This document shows positions 48,862 through 58,525 of a DNA stretch of 64,000 nucleotides, in pieces. The notes under the pieces were generated by a model that was not told the DNA's origin, did not search any database, and worked only from the letters and a program-made list of their open reading frames with translations. Both the position numbers and the translations under genes were made by a program. The stretch is from the NCBI GenBank assembly GCA_020186115.1, contig WSYJ01000157.1, forward strand, positions 186,001-250,000, given 5' to 3'. This DNA comes from Histomonas meleagridis (lineage: Eukaryota > Parabasalia > Tritrichomonadida > Dientamoebidae). Every line of letters begins with the position of its first letter. Position 1 is the first letter of the stretch.

Positions 48862-49632
48862 CTACTTCATTTAAAATCAATATTACATTTCCAAACATGA
48901 ACTATTTTACAAGATGCTGTTTAGAATATTGTTATAATGATTTAACCAGAATAAATAAAATTAAATCTGAAATATCAATGACGGAGGATACATATCGTTC
49001 ATCTTAATTTAAAAAATTGATATTAATATCAATTCCTTTTTGTTCAAGAAGTAATTTAACGATTTCTGTATGACCATTTTCAGATGCATGCATAAGTGCT
49101 GTTTTAAATAATTTAAATAATTTCCAAATATCATCTTGAAATATTAAATTATTAAAAGAAAAATAAAATAAAATAAATAAATATCTTTATCATTAATATC
49201 AATTCTTTCTTGTGTAAGAAGTAATTTAACTACTTCAATGTAACCATTAGTAGATGACCATATTAAAGATGTAGATAATAATATGAAAAAATTCCAAATA
49301 TTTTTAATGGATGCCAAATAATTAAAATAGATGATAATAGATAAAATCTAATGTCTTTAGCATTAATATCAATTCCTTTATGCATAAGAAGTTTTTTAGC
49401 AATAAAACTGTAACCATTCCGAGATGCATAAATAAGAGCTGTGGAAAACAAATTATATTAATTCCAAAAATTATTTTGTTATCCAAAATGATTAAAATAA
49501 ATTTTATTTTTAGCATTTATATCAATTCTTTCTTGTTCAAGAAGTAATTTAACTATTTCTGTATAACCATTTGAAGATGCATCCATAAGTGCTGTTTTAC
49601 ATAATTTAAACAATTTCCAAATATTATTTGGA

Positions 49633-49945
49633 AATGGGTTAATTCAGATGTCCCCCGGGGACAGTGACCATTGGTTGGTGCTAATAAACATTTTTAGACG
49701 ATTTTTTAATAAATTAAACATTGGAAGTGTCTTTTGTTCAACCTCATGGGTAGGGTATCAGTGTGTTTTTTTAAAAGCAATTTAATCGTCTTTTTAACTT
49801 TTTGTATTACCGATAAACTCAATTTATTCGGTTTTCTCCAACTTCGAAAAAAAATCCACTGCTGAAACCCATAAATTTTCACAATGACTGTTAAAAAATT
49901 GAACACCCGGGGACTGTCCCCGAGGGACATCTGAATTAACCCATT
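49633..49945. mobile_element. GC-capped inverted-repeat element (MITE-like), 313 bp
   Basis: 33-bp terminal inverted repeats with one mismatch, at 49633-49665 (starting AATGGGTTAATTCAGATGTC) and 49913-49945. The inner part of each repeat is CCYCGGGGACAGT, unusually GC-rich here. The spacer sequence CCAAATATTATTT occurs on both sides. The interior shows only a shadow frame. Confidence 0.8.
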
Positions 49946-49960
49946 ACCAAATATTATTTT

Positions 49961-50457
49961 GAATTCTCATCAAGCCACTTTTTGAAATGAAAAAATTAAA
50001 AAAAATAATTTCGTTCACAATTTTCAATTCGATTTAAAATTGCAAAAATTTTATTGTTTATAAGAAAGTGCCTCTGAAATTTCCATACCAGCTCTGCTCA
50101 TGTCTACTGAAAATAATGTGTAAAACTATTAATGTAAGCTAGTAACGTACAACATTTCATATTCTGATTCTTTTTAAATATAATGAATGCAACCATTTTG
50201 TCATGAGTAATAGGAAATGGTTCTTCGTGTATTAGATTTATCATCACTTTGGCATAAGCAGAAATCAGCCTATCAAATGTACTTTTCGTTCCTGCTGAAA
50301 CATTTGCGGCTGATATTGTATCAGCTTCAGCAAGTAATTGCTCCATCAATGACATTTTAAATATGATTCATAAAAAAAAACTTAAAAACAATATTGAAAA
50401 TTGTGAGCGAAATTACTTTTTTTAATTTTTTCATTTCAAAAAGTGTCGATGAGAATT
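49961..50457. mobile_element. Long inverted-repeat element, about 497 bp
   Basis: Inverted repeats of about 66 bp with few mismatches at 49961-50028 (starting GAATTCTCATCAAGCC) and 50393-50457 bracket a small gene (50104-50355). It lies directly next to the GC-capped element, in the same ankyrin spacer; about 40 further unrelated bases follow the right repeat before the spacer resumes near 50500. Confidence 0.75.
50104..50355 (-). CDS. Small recombinase-N-domain-like ORF
   Basis: An 83-residue frame filling the inverted-repeat element. The stretch TKSTFDRLISAYAKVMINL, then EPFPITHDKMVAFIIF and CTLLAYINSFTHYF, resembles the SAM-like N-terminal core-binding domain of tyrosine recombinases (helix, 'P.t...+..F+', then 'T+..Y+..+..+'). 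No catalytic domain follows, so it is either a remnant or a small DNA-binding protein. Its ATG at 50353-50355 gives MSLMEQLLAEAD. Confidence 0.45.
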   Translation of the reverse strand: MSLMEQLLAEADTISAANVSAGTKSTFDRLISAYAKVMINLIHEEPFPITHDKMVAFIIFKKNQNMKCCTLLAYINSFTHYFQ

Positions 50458-51683
50458 ACACCAAAGTTCATCGTCTTAAAAAGTTGCCTTTATTATTTGT
50501 GAAATATCAAATTATTAAAATAAATTTCAAATAAAACAAACAAATATTTTTAGCATTAATATCAATTCCTTCTTGTTCAAGAAGGAATTTAACTATTTCC
50601 GTAAAACTTTCTTTAGATGCCAAAATAAGCGCTGTTTGAAATAATTTAAATAATTTCCAAAAATTATTTTGTTATCCAAAATGATTAAAATAAATTTTAT
50701 CTTTAGCATTAATATCAATTCCTTCTTGTTCAAGAAGTAATTTAACGATTTCTATATAACCTTTATTAGTTGCATATATAAGTGCTGTTTGAAATAATTT
50801 ATATAAATTCCAAATATTATTTTGAAATATCAAATTTTTAAAATAAGTATCAAATAAAATAAAGAGATATCTCCTGCATTTACATTAATTCCTTCTTTTT
50901 CAAGAAGTAATTTAACTATTTCTGTATGACCTTTTTCAGATGCATACATAAGTGCTGTTTCAAATAATTTAAATAATTTCCAAATATTGTTTTTATATAT
51001 AAAATTATTAAAATAAATTTTAAATAAAACAAATAAATATTTTTAGCATTAATATCAATTCCTTCTTGTTCAAGAAGTAATTGAACTATTTCTGTATATC
51101 CTTTTTCAGATGCATACATAAGTGCTGTTTTAAATAAACTAAATAATTTCCAAATATTATTTTGAAATAAAAAATTATTAAAATAAATTCTAATTAAAAC
51201 ATATAAATAGCTTTTGTATTGATATCAATTCCCTTATGATCAAGAAGCAATTTAACTATTTCAGCGTGACCATAATAAGATGCGTTCATAAGTGGTGATT
51301 CAAATTATTTGAATAATTTCCAAATATTATTTTGAAATATAAAATTATTAAAATAAACCAAAAATAAAACAAAAAATAACTTTTTCATTAACATCAATTC
51401 CTTCTTGTTCAAGAAGTAATTTAACTATTTCAGTGTGACCATTTTTGGATGCAATCATAAGTGCTGTTTCAAATAAATTGATTTTCCAAATATTATTTTG
51501 ATGACATAAAATTATTTAAATAAATAATATCTTTAGCATTTATATCAATTCCTTTTTGTTCAATTAGTAATTTAACTATTTCTGTATAACCTTTTTCAGA
51601 TGCATACATAAGTGCTGTTTTAAATAATTTTAATAATTTCTAAATATTATTTTGAAACTATAAATCAACAAAATAAACATAAA

Positions 51684-52859
51684 TTAAAACAAACAATCTC
51701 TAGCATTGATATCAATTCCTTTTTGTTTTAATATATATTTAACGAGCTCAATATTTCCTGATGCCGAGGAAAAGATTAAAATTTCATTTGGATATTGATA
51801 GATTTTAAGAAAATATTTAACAAGATATAAATTTCCATATTTTGCTGATTTATGTATAATTTCATTGATTTTTATTCCTTCTTTTTGCAAAAATGTTAAA
51901 ATTTCATAATTACAAAATTTTATGCATTTCTTTCCTAATTCTTCCAAATTATTATTTTCAACAATATTGTTTTCATAAAGATATTTAAAGATATCATTTC
52001 GATGAAACATAATTGCGATTTCATATGCATATTTAAATGAAGAATGATTTTGTTCACATAAATGAATTATTTCTTCATTTCCACCTGCAATTGCATAATT
52101 GCCTGTGTTTTCTACATTTGCACCATTCATAAGTAAATATTTAAAACATTTAACTGATCCGAAAAAAGCTGCATAATCAATTAATGAAACATTATCTTCA
52201 TTTATAAAATCACATCTTTCATAAATTGATGGTTCAATATATTTATTAAAATTGAAATCATTTTGTGATGATATTTCTTGAAGTTTTTCGATTTCATCAT
52301 TTCGCATTGTTTTTGCAATTTCATTTGGATTATTTCCTTCTTTAATTAACTTCTTATGAAGTGCCCAATCATTCTTTGAAAGTTCTTCAATATTTTCTCT
52401 AAATATACTTTTTAATTGTGCATTATTAAATTCATTAATTTCTTTGTTTGTCATATATTGAATAAAATATATATTTTTTCGATTTTTTATGCATTTTATT
52501 TCAATAATATTTTGTTCTATCATATTTGATAAAAGAATATTATTTAAATTGGAATCGGAGCTATTAAGGTATCGTACGAGAACATCCACTAATTTGTATT
52601 TACAATTAATTTTCTCTTCAAATGATTCAATAATTTTTATAAAATCGAAACTTGTATCAATGTTATATAATCGACTATTAATTGAATCCCAAAGCATTTT
52701 TGTAATCATAAGGTTGAAAGAATATGGATTATTTAAATCAATCATATCAGTAATTAATTTTGCTGATTGTGTAATCTTTCCTTTTTTCAAACCAAAAATT
52801 ATTTGTTCAAGAAGTTGAAGTTTCTCCAATTCTTTAATGCTTGAATTTTCTTCTGCCAT
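51684..52859 (-). CDS. DUF3447/ankyrin protein, 5' part
   Basis: A 391-residue frame matching the DUF3447-plus-ankyrin family expanded in trichomonads. An N-terminal helical region (IKELEKLQLLEQIIFGLKKGK) is followed by NDWALHKKLIKEGNNPNEIA, MRNDEIEKLQEISSQ and ankyrin-like repeats (VSLIDYAAFFGSVKCFKYLLMNGA, IHLCEQNHSSF, FHRNDIFKYLYEN). The frame ends partway through an ankyrin unit (GIDINARD) and then a few spacer codons. Eleven more ankyrin units continue downstream out of frame (49004-51683). If spacers are removed, the protein would be near 730 residues. The function of this family is unknown; ankyrins bind proteins. Confidence 0.8.
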   Translation of the reverse strand: MAEENSSIKELEKLQLLEQIIFGLKKGKITQSAKLITDMIDLNNPYSFNLMITKMLWDSINSRLYNIDTSFDFIKIIESFEEKINCKYKLVDVLVRYLNSSDSNLNNILLSNMIEQNIIEIKCIKNRKNIYFIQYMTNKEINEFNNAQLKSIFRENIEELSKNDWALHKKLIKEGNNPNEIAKTMRNDEIEKLQEISSQNDFNFNKYIEPSIYERCDFINEDNVSLIDYAAFFGSVKCFKYLLMNGANVENTGNYAIAGGNEEIIHLCEQNHSSFKYAYEIAIMFHRNDIFKYLYENNIVENNNLEELGKKCIKFCNYEILTFLQKEGIKINEIIHKSAKYGNLYLVKYFLKIYQYPNEILIFSSASGNIELVKYILKQKGIDINARDCLF

Positions 52860-53099
52860 TTGATGAAATAGTCACTTTTTTCGTCAAATAAGTTTTCCTG
52901 AAAACTTTGATTCAATAAGAAAAAAAATATATCAGAACATATTTACACTGAGAGATACAGCATTGAAAGACTCTTTACGAAGGACTTCAAAAGTATTTTG
53001 GTTTCCATATTTATTACTAATCATAATTTAAAAATTAACATTTCAAGGAAATCATTTTACTATTTAACAAACAAAAAGCAAAACTCATTTATGTATATT

Positions 53100-54800
53100 T
53101 TATTTACCAACATTTTTTATATCTTTCATTAAGGCATTTCCTTCCGCCACGCTTTCCTCATCAAACAATAACTTTTCCGCATAAAACTGCGCCTTTTCCA
53201 CTTTCCTTTTGCTCATATAATACTGTGCCAAGAATGTTATTGCTTCTTTTGCTTCGTCTTTTTTGGGATTATTCTCTTTCATAACTTCTTCTTCGTTACT
53301 AACGAAATTCTCAATGAAACTTTCGTAGCAAAACGCAGCTTTATCAATATCGGATACTTCCTTATACATCTTAGCAAGCTTAAAAATCGCTTCGCCTTCG
53401 TTATCGACGTTACAAACTGCACGTTGATAACATCTGATTGCATTTTCTTTTTCGTTCAGTTTCTCATAACATTCTCCAAGCGCCATCCAAATTCTTGAAT
53501 CAAAAGGATTAATTGTAATTGATTTCCGATGATATTGAATACTCAAATAAAGCATATTAGACATTTCATATGCACGACCCATTCCATAAAGCGCTCTAAA
53601 ATCTCGAGGATTTAATTCTAATGCTTTAGTATAGGATGCAATTGCACCAGAACAATTCCCAAGCTCAATAAACTCCTGGCCGATAAGCGTCCATACAGAG
53701 TGAAAAAGTGGATTGAATTTGAGAACCATTGAAAATTGTTTGATGGCATCTTGGTGTTGACCGTTAATCGATAGGAAGTTACCGGTCGCAATCAATGACT
53801 CAGGAGAAAACTTGTCGATTTTATGGAGAGTTTGAACAAGAGAAGCTAGACCAGATATATCCCCTTTGACAAATAAGAGATTGGAATAATAATCAAGAGT
53901 TTCTACATGGAAAGGATCTTTTTTGATAAGTTCATCAAATAAAAGTTGGGAATAATCAAAGTCACGATGATGATAATAAGCAGTGGCTTCAATAGATATG
54001 ACACTCGGAGTACGTGGAATGTTTAATGTTTGAATAAGCTGAAGTGATGCTTCAGTTTGTTGTAATTCTGAATATAATTCAATGCGAAAAAGAATAGTTG
54101 TCCAATGGTCTGGAAGACTTGAAACTGTGGGCGCTATAACTGACTCGTCACATTGAACTAAAATTGTTCTTAAAAGGATCCAAGCTTCTCGATTCAATGG
54201 AAATTCTGTTAATGATTGAACTAAGTATTTAAGCGATTCCATTTTATCGCCTGAATGAAGTAATATAAAAGAATATATATATAAGTTTAATGGATCAAGA
54301 TTAGGTAAAAGGGATTGAATTTCAAGAATTATTGGTTCATAAATATCGTTTTTTTGTGTTGGCTGAATCGGAATAATTCCCATAAACATTTTAGTATTTT
54401 CTTTATCATTTTCATTTGAATTTTTAATATCATAAAATTCAGAAAGAAATTTTAATCCAAGGGAATCTTGGTCATCACTATTAATTAATATCTGTATGGC
54501 TTTTTTATATTCATGTAGCTGAAAAAAATTTTGTGCGAGTGATAAATTAGGATTTATTGGTTGGGATTCCAATAAAAAATCATCACTTTCAAAAAGAATA
54601 AATTCAAGAACCCATTCTGCACTCTTGTAAAGACCTCGAGTCGATAATAGTGAATATGATGATAAGAAATTGGATTTGTTTTCCCCAAAATCCAAAACCT
54701 TACTGAAATGTGAAATGAAAATTTCAGAAGAACGTTTAATCACAACAAATGTGGAGGGAAGAAAATGATCAATTACAAAGAGCACCAACACCAAAATCAT
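53100..54800 (-). CDS. Anaphase-promoting complex subunit 8 (Cdc23)
   Basis: A 566-residue TPR protein matching APC8/Cdc23, a scaffold subunit of the anaphase-promoting ubiquitin ligase. Family signatures: RGLYKSAEWVLEF near the N terminus, then DPFHVETLDYYSNLLFVKG, GNFLSINGQHQDAIKQF, HSVWTLIGQEFIELGNCSGA, ALELNPRDFRALYGMGRAYE, and DSRIWMALGECYEKL. The frame is open to 54878, but its first 26 codons look like the antisense of the coiled-coil gene at 54749; Met at 54798-54800 is the nearest start before the conserved N terminus. The 5' end overlaps head-to-head with that gene. Confidence 0.9.
   Translation of the reverse strand: MILVLVLFVIDHFLPSTFVVIKRSSEIFISHFSKVLDFGENKSNFLSSYSLLSTRGLYKSAEWVLEFILFESDDFLLESQPINPNLSLAQNFFQLHEYKKAIQILINSDDQDSLGLKFLSEFYDIKNSNENDKENTKMFMGIIPIQPTQKNDIYEPIILEIQSLLPNLDPLNLYIYSFILLHSGDKMESLKYLVQSLTEFPLNREAWILLRTILVQCDESVIAPTVSSLPDHWTTILFRIELYSELQQTEASLQLIQTLNIPRTPSVISIEATAYYHHRDFDYSQLLFDELIKKDPFHVETLDYYSNLLFVKGDISGLASLVQTLHKIDKFSPESLIATGNFLSINGQHQDAIKQFSMVLKFNPLFHSVWTLIGQEFIELGNCSGAIASYTKALELNPRDFRALYGMGRAYEMSNMLYLSIQYHRKSITINPFDSRIWMALGECYEKLNEKENAIRCYQRAVCNVDNEGEAIFKLAKMYKEVSDIDKAAFCYESFIENFVSNEEEVMKENNPKKDEAKEAITFLAQYYMSKRKVEKAQFYAEKLLFDEESVAEGNALMKDIKNVGK
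54731..54739. promoter_or_regulatory. AACGTTTAA motif
   Basis: AACGTTTAA lies 10 bp before the ATG at 54749. On the other strand it lies within the first codons of the APC8 frame. Confidence 0.5.
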
Positions 54801-55252
54801 TTGATAAAATGATTGAAGAACTTGAGAATAATGACTCCGTATTATTTCAGTCAGTAAATTTTTTAAATTTGAATTCATCAGAAAATCAATCAGATGATAT
54901 TGATATAATAAATTTAGAAGATGAAAAAGAAATAGAAAAAATCAAAGAGCAAATAGAAGCATTAAATATTGCAAATGCGAAAAAAGATAAATTACTTGAA
55001 GCAAAGGATAAACAAATTTCAGAATTAAAGAAAAAAATTCAAAACATTAAAGGATCACAACCACGTGCATCTACTTCACAAGAAATAAGGGCCAAACAAG
55101 AATTTGATCTTGTTCAATATTACAAAAATCAGTATGAATTAGTTCAACATAAATATCAAAAATTAAAAGAAGCCATTTCCATTGACCGACGTAGCCCACC
55201 TCGGAAGTGCTCTTCAGCACGACCTATTTCATCTTATCGGAGACATCATTAA
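54749..55252 (+). CDS. Coiled-coil protein
   Basis: A 167-residue protein. Residues of about 58-140 are a strong coiled coil (EKIKEQIEALNIANAKKDK, AKDKQISELKKKIQNIK, YELVQHKYQKLKEAI); the C terminus is Arg/Ser-rich (SPPRKCSSARPISSYRRHH). The family is not recognised. A canonical AACGTTTAA motif sits 10 bp before the ATG, supporting this start even though the first 52 bp overlap the APC8 start on the other strand. Confidence 0.6.
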   Translation: MWREENDQLQRAPTPKSFDKMIEELENNDSVLFQSVNFLNLNSSENQSDDIDIINLEDEKEIEKIKEQIEALNIANAKKDKLLEAKDKQISELKKKIQNIKGSQPRASTSQEIRAKQEFDLVQYYKNQYELVQHKYQKLKEAISIDRRSPPRKCSSARPISSYRRHH

Positions 55253-55463
55253 TATTTTTTATTTGTTATTATTGATAAATTTAAATATATAAAACTATTT
55301 TTTCAAATTTCCTAACATGTTATAACAGCAAATTCTCGAGTTTTTAACTCTTTTTTGATATTTTTTAAACGAATATCATTTGAATGCAATATGATCGTTT
55401 CCCATTCAACACGACGGTTTAAAAACGGTTTATCGCAATTTTTTTATTAACAATTAAATTTTG
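55253..55463. other. Convergent gap with paired CGGTTT sites
   Basis: Short gap between two 3' ends. It contains ACGGTTT and AACGGTTTA in tandem (about 55414-55432), matching promoter motifs although no start codon is near. Confidence 0.4.
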
Positions 55464-58226
55464 TCATTTTAACAAATCCATCAGCACGAATTTCATGTTT
55501 TGATAGTAGGAGAATATCACTGGATGCTTTGTCACATCCATTTCACGTGCCTCATTCAAATTCTCAAGCATATATTGGACATTCTTCACCATGAATTTTC
55601 TCAATTCTTCAGCATCAGTCGTTATATCCTCATCAGCTGCATCTATTTTTGGTACGCTTTGTATTATTTTCCTTGTGAATGGAGCTAATTCCATTACAGT
55701 TCTCGTTTGAGCATATTTTGGTTCACAAATTACCCATTCTAAATCGTCGAATGCCTTTTCATGAGTTTTCTTTGTGCTACCAAAAGTCATATCGAAGAAT
55801 GGTCTTAATGTAATCTTTAAAAACCTAAAAAATGGAATTAATGGATGACGGTTACCGCAGTTAACCGCCAACATCAAAATTAAACATCTCAAAAAGTAGA
55901 AACTTTTGTTGTCAATAATTGAGAACATTGAGAAGATAACGGTCAACAAGTCAATTCCGTTATCGACCTCATTCAAAATTATGTTTGTAATTAACGTCTG
56001 CAGCCAATCCTCAGCTATAGAGATAAACATTATCATTAAAGCTGTAGTGTATCTTGTTCTTTCCTTAAATAGTTTAGAGAAAGGCACTAATGAAATCTCA
56101 GCATTTATAATCGTTCTCATGAAGAAATCAATTCGTTTCTTGGATGCCATAATGTTAAATATCATTTTAGGATATTTAAATCCAATTTCGAAATGATTTA
56201 ATAAAATGATAGGTAAGATAGGAAAAGGAGAAATTATTGCTTCGATGATTTGCCCATTTTCAGTGAGCGTAGGTGAATGTGAAGATAATATAAATATATA
56301 AAGACTAAGTAAGCTGACACTTTTGTTCTGTGAAATGTCATTGATAAGTGAAACCCATAAACTAGTGAAAATGTCGCTATCGGTCGTGAAGATTGATGGC
56401 GTTTGTTCACCATTGTAAACTTTAAATGATGTAGAATCGATACTTGCAGCAAGTGTTTTCGTAGATAATTGAAGTTGTTTATCACCTGTGTTTAATATCC
56501 CAGAGGCTAATAAATGTGAACTTGTAAATGGTACCTTCCGACCTTTAACATGTAAATTACCGCAAAATATTGGTATGTCTTCAATTGGTATCATGCTAAA
56601 TGGAAAGATTTCTTCGATAAGTTGTGACTTGGCACCAATTTCAAAAAGTAAATTTAGTTTTTCATGGATGTTAGGTGCTTGTTCAAGTGATGAAGCACGT
56701 AGAATAAAGTCAAAGTCAGTATTGTTATGATCAAGCGGATATAATAAATTAGAAATAAATTGAAACTTCGAAAGTTCGGATTGTGATGAGCCAAGAATGT
56801 TAATTTGGCTCGGATGGTATTGGTAGAAACCAATTGAGAGAGGAATACGTGATGTATTTGGTCCAATTTTGATATTATAATTACGTTTTGTTGAATCAAT
56901 GCTGGAAACAGAGTGTGACATAGTAAAGATACTCTCGGAAATGTTCTCGACAGCTTCTGATGGAGAAAGATCAAGAATAACAGTTTGGTTGAGAAGATCT
57001 TGATATGACAAATAAGGAACATAACTTTCAGGTAAAGAATCTTTGGAGTCGGTGCTGTCTGAAAAGAATTTAAACCATGGGCTTTTGACTTGAATAGTAG
57101 AATTTGTAGATTTATATGTATTAAGATCAATTGAATTGTAAACATCTTCATAAACAACTGTATATGGCTTCGTAAGTACATCCATATCGCTTGAAGTGAA
57201 ATCATTGAACAATATTTTAGGATTTAATCGTCTGTTTGTATGTCTTGATAATGGTTGTAGAATCCTGGGCTTATTTTCTGTAAGGTTGGCTGAATGTTTA
57301 GAAGATTTATCTTTTGGTTCGATGTCACTTCCATTTGACTTCTTTCTCTTCTTTGGACGTGACGATAAAAAGTCAATCAATTTCGAATTTAACTGAAGTC
57401 TGTTCGAATCATCAAACGGCTTCTTATAGAGCCCTTTTGGTGGGACTAAGTCTGTAAAATCATCAATGGGGTTATCATCATCAAGGAAAGGTTCTATTTG
57501 GTTGTTTTTTGGAAAAGTAATAAATGAATCATCTGAGTCAGATTCAAATTCAACTTCAACTCGATAGTTATCTGTTAAATATTCTGAATCGTGACATATG
57601 CTTGGGGGTGGAATACTTGGAATAAGTTCAGGTACAAGAAATTTGGATTTATCACGAAGAGAGCGCTTTTGTATGATTTCTGCTAAATCATTAATAGAAT
57701 CTCTTTTACGTTCTCGCCGATGACGCCTGTGCTTGGTTGGAAGTTTTTTTAGTAGGTTTTCAGATACATTTGATCGAGAATTTTTTCGACTCATATGAAC
57801 AGGACGAACAATTCGTTTATTTGCTGTATCTGGGTTATCCTTGTAATTTGATACTGTTCTCACTCTTCTGGTCGCTTTCATGGCGTTAAAATTGACTAAT
57901 GGTTGATTTTGTTCAGGAACAAGATCGCTAGAAATAAAAGATCCTACATCTTTTTGCTGTATTAACGCAGCATTTGCGGATGATTGAGATCTTTTGTGTC
58001 TTCTTGAATGTATTTGTATTTTTGATTCAGAATGGTTGATTTCATTTTCTTCGTGTGTTAAAGTTTGCGCGAAATTTGGATTTGATAATTGTGGTGGGAG
58101 AGGAGGGATCCCAGTTAAAAGATTTTGTGGATTTCCGTTGTTCATTGTGCTCCCAACAAAATGGCTTTGAACAATCCAACCGTTTTCTCTCACAAAATTT
58201 TGAAAGGATTTCAGAATGTTATTCAT
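55464..58226 (-). CDS. RasGAP-like protein
   Basis: A 920-residue protein. Residues 1-330 are Ser/Arg/Asn-rich and likely disordered, with basic runs (KHRRHRRERKRD) that could act as nuclear or membrane-binding signals. The C-terminal part resembles a Ras GTPase-activating domain: LVPFSKLFKERTRYTTALM (family 'tlFR.Nt.atk' start), then AEDWLQTLITNIILNEV ('Yl...l.p.i..i'), and PLIPFFRFLKITLRPFFDM in the 'FlRFi.PA' position. The conserved arginine-finger region is recognisable but altered, so activity is uncertain. An unrelated helical protein remains possible. Met28 is an alternative start. Confidence 0.5.
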   Translation of the reverse strand: MNNILKSFQNFVRENGWIVQSHFVGSTMNNGNPQNLLTGIPPLPPQLSNPNFAQTLTHEENEINHSESKIQIHSRRHKRSQSSANAALIQQKDVGSFISSDLVPEQNQPLVNFNAMKATRRVRTVSNYKDNPDTANKRIVRPVHMSRKNSRSNVSENLLKKLPTKHRRHRRERKRDSINDLAEIIQKRSLRDKSKFLVPELIPSIPPPSICHDSEYLTDNYRVEVEFESDSDDSFITFPKNNQIEPFLDDDNPIDDFTDLVPPKGLYKKPFDDSNRLQLNSKLIDFLSSRPKKRKKSNGSDIEPKDKSSKHSANLTENKPRILQPLSRHTNRRLNPKILFNDFTSSDMDVLTKPYTVVYEDVYNSIDLNTYKSTNSTIQVKSPWFKFFSDSTDSKDSLPESYVPYLSYQDLLNQTVILDLSPSEAVENISESIFTMSHSVSSIDSTKRNYNIKIGPNTSRIPLSIGFYQYHPSQINILGSSQSELSKFQFISNLLYPLDHNNTDFDFILRASSLEQAPNIHEKLNLLFEIGAKSQLIEEIFPFSMIPIEDIPIFCGNLHVKGRKVPFTSSHLLASGILNTGDKQLQLSTKTLAASIDSTSFKVYNGEQTPSIFTTDSDIFTSLWVSLINDISQNKSVSLLSLYIFILSSHSPTLTENGQIIEAIISPFPILPIILLNHFEIGFKYPKMIFNIMASKKRIDFFMRTIINAEISLVPFSKLFKERTRYTTALMIMFISIAEDWLQTLITNIILNEVDNGIDLLTVIFSMFSIIDNKSFYFLRCLILMLAVNCGNRHPLIPFFRFLKITLRPFFDMTFGSTKKTHEKAFDDLEWVICEPKYAQTRTVMELAPFTRKIIQSVPKIDAADEDITTDAEELRKFMVKNVQYMLENLNEAREMDVTKHPVIFSYYQNMKFVLMDLLK

Positions 58227-58525
58227 TCAGAAATAAGAATGTTTTATTTTAGAATATCCTCTAATCCTCTCTCCTACACTTCCTCCCTTATCACTATGGA
58301 GCTTAAAATTTTATGGCGTGCTATAATAGAAAATTATAATAAAAGTTATGATCATAATTAAATTTTTGTATAATATGATTTTTCAATTCTAATTTTGTTC
58401 GCTTTTGGTAGTATAAATGAAAAGCCCTCTTAATTTTTATAAAAAATACAATTCTTTCTTGTTTCTTTCTTGGCTGCTTTTAACGGTCATCATCGACGGT
58501 TATGCATGGCTCGACCTTTCTGCAA
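58227..58525. promoter_or_regulatory. Divergent promoter region, RasGAP-like / eS26
   Basis: TTAACGGTCATCATCGACGG (58480-58499), with two half-sites, ends 26 bp before the eS26 ATG. It is followed by ATGCATGGCTCGACCTTTC, which shares CTCGACC and CCTTT with the other ribosomal blocks but in altered order. Confidence 0.55.

Larger units (their letters stand above)
49004..51683 (-). repeat. Ankyrin cassette array 1 (11 units)
   Basis: Downstream of the DUF3447 frame, eleven single ankyrin units follow on the minus strand, each of about 31 codons of the form xTALMYASEKGYTEIVKLLL...GIDINAKD. They start near plus positions 49022, 49191, 49361, 49514, 50554, 50707, 50877, 51047, 51217, 51386 and 51537. 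Units are separated by AT-rich spacers of 60-80 nt that break the frame; spacing is about 153 or 170 bp. Spacers share a boundary pattern: (A/G)AT then RTTTATTT after the unit, and TTTGGAA 20 nt before the next. The last unit ends INFLN and a stop (49004-49006). Two transposon-like elements interrupt one spacer. Confidence 0.8.

Noticed and set aside
49706-49930. 74-codon minus-strand frame inside the GC-capped element
   Set aside because: It runs through the terminal repeat and has no recognisable domain; most likely chance.
49022-51704. Regularly spaced repeats that look at first like a CRISPR array
   Set aside because: The repeated units encode ankyrin repeats and the organism is eukaryotic; spacers are related to each other.
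56654-57205. 183-codon minus-strand frame within the RasGAP-like gene
   Set aside because: Alternate frame of a longer gene with better composition; no start context or domain.
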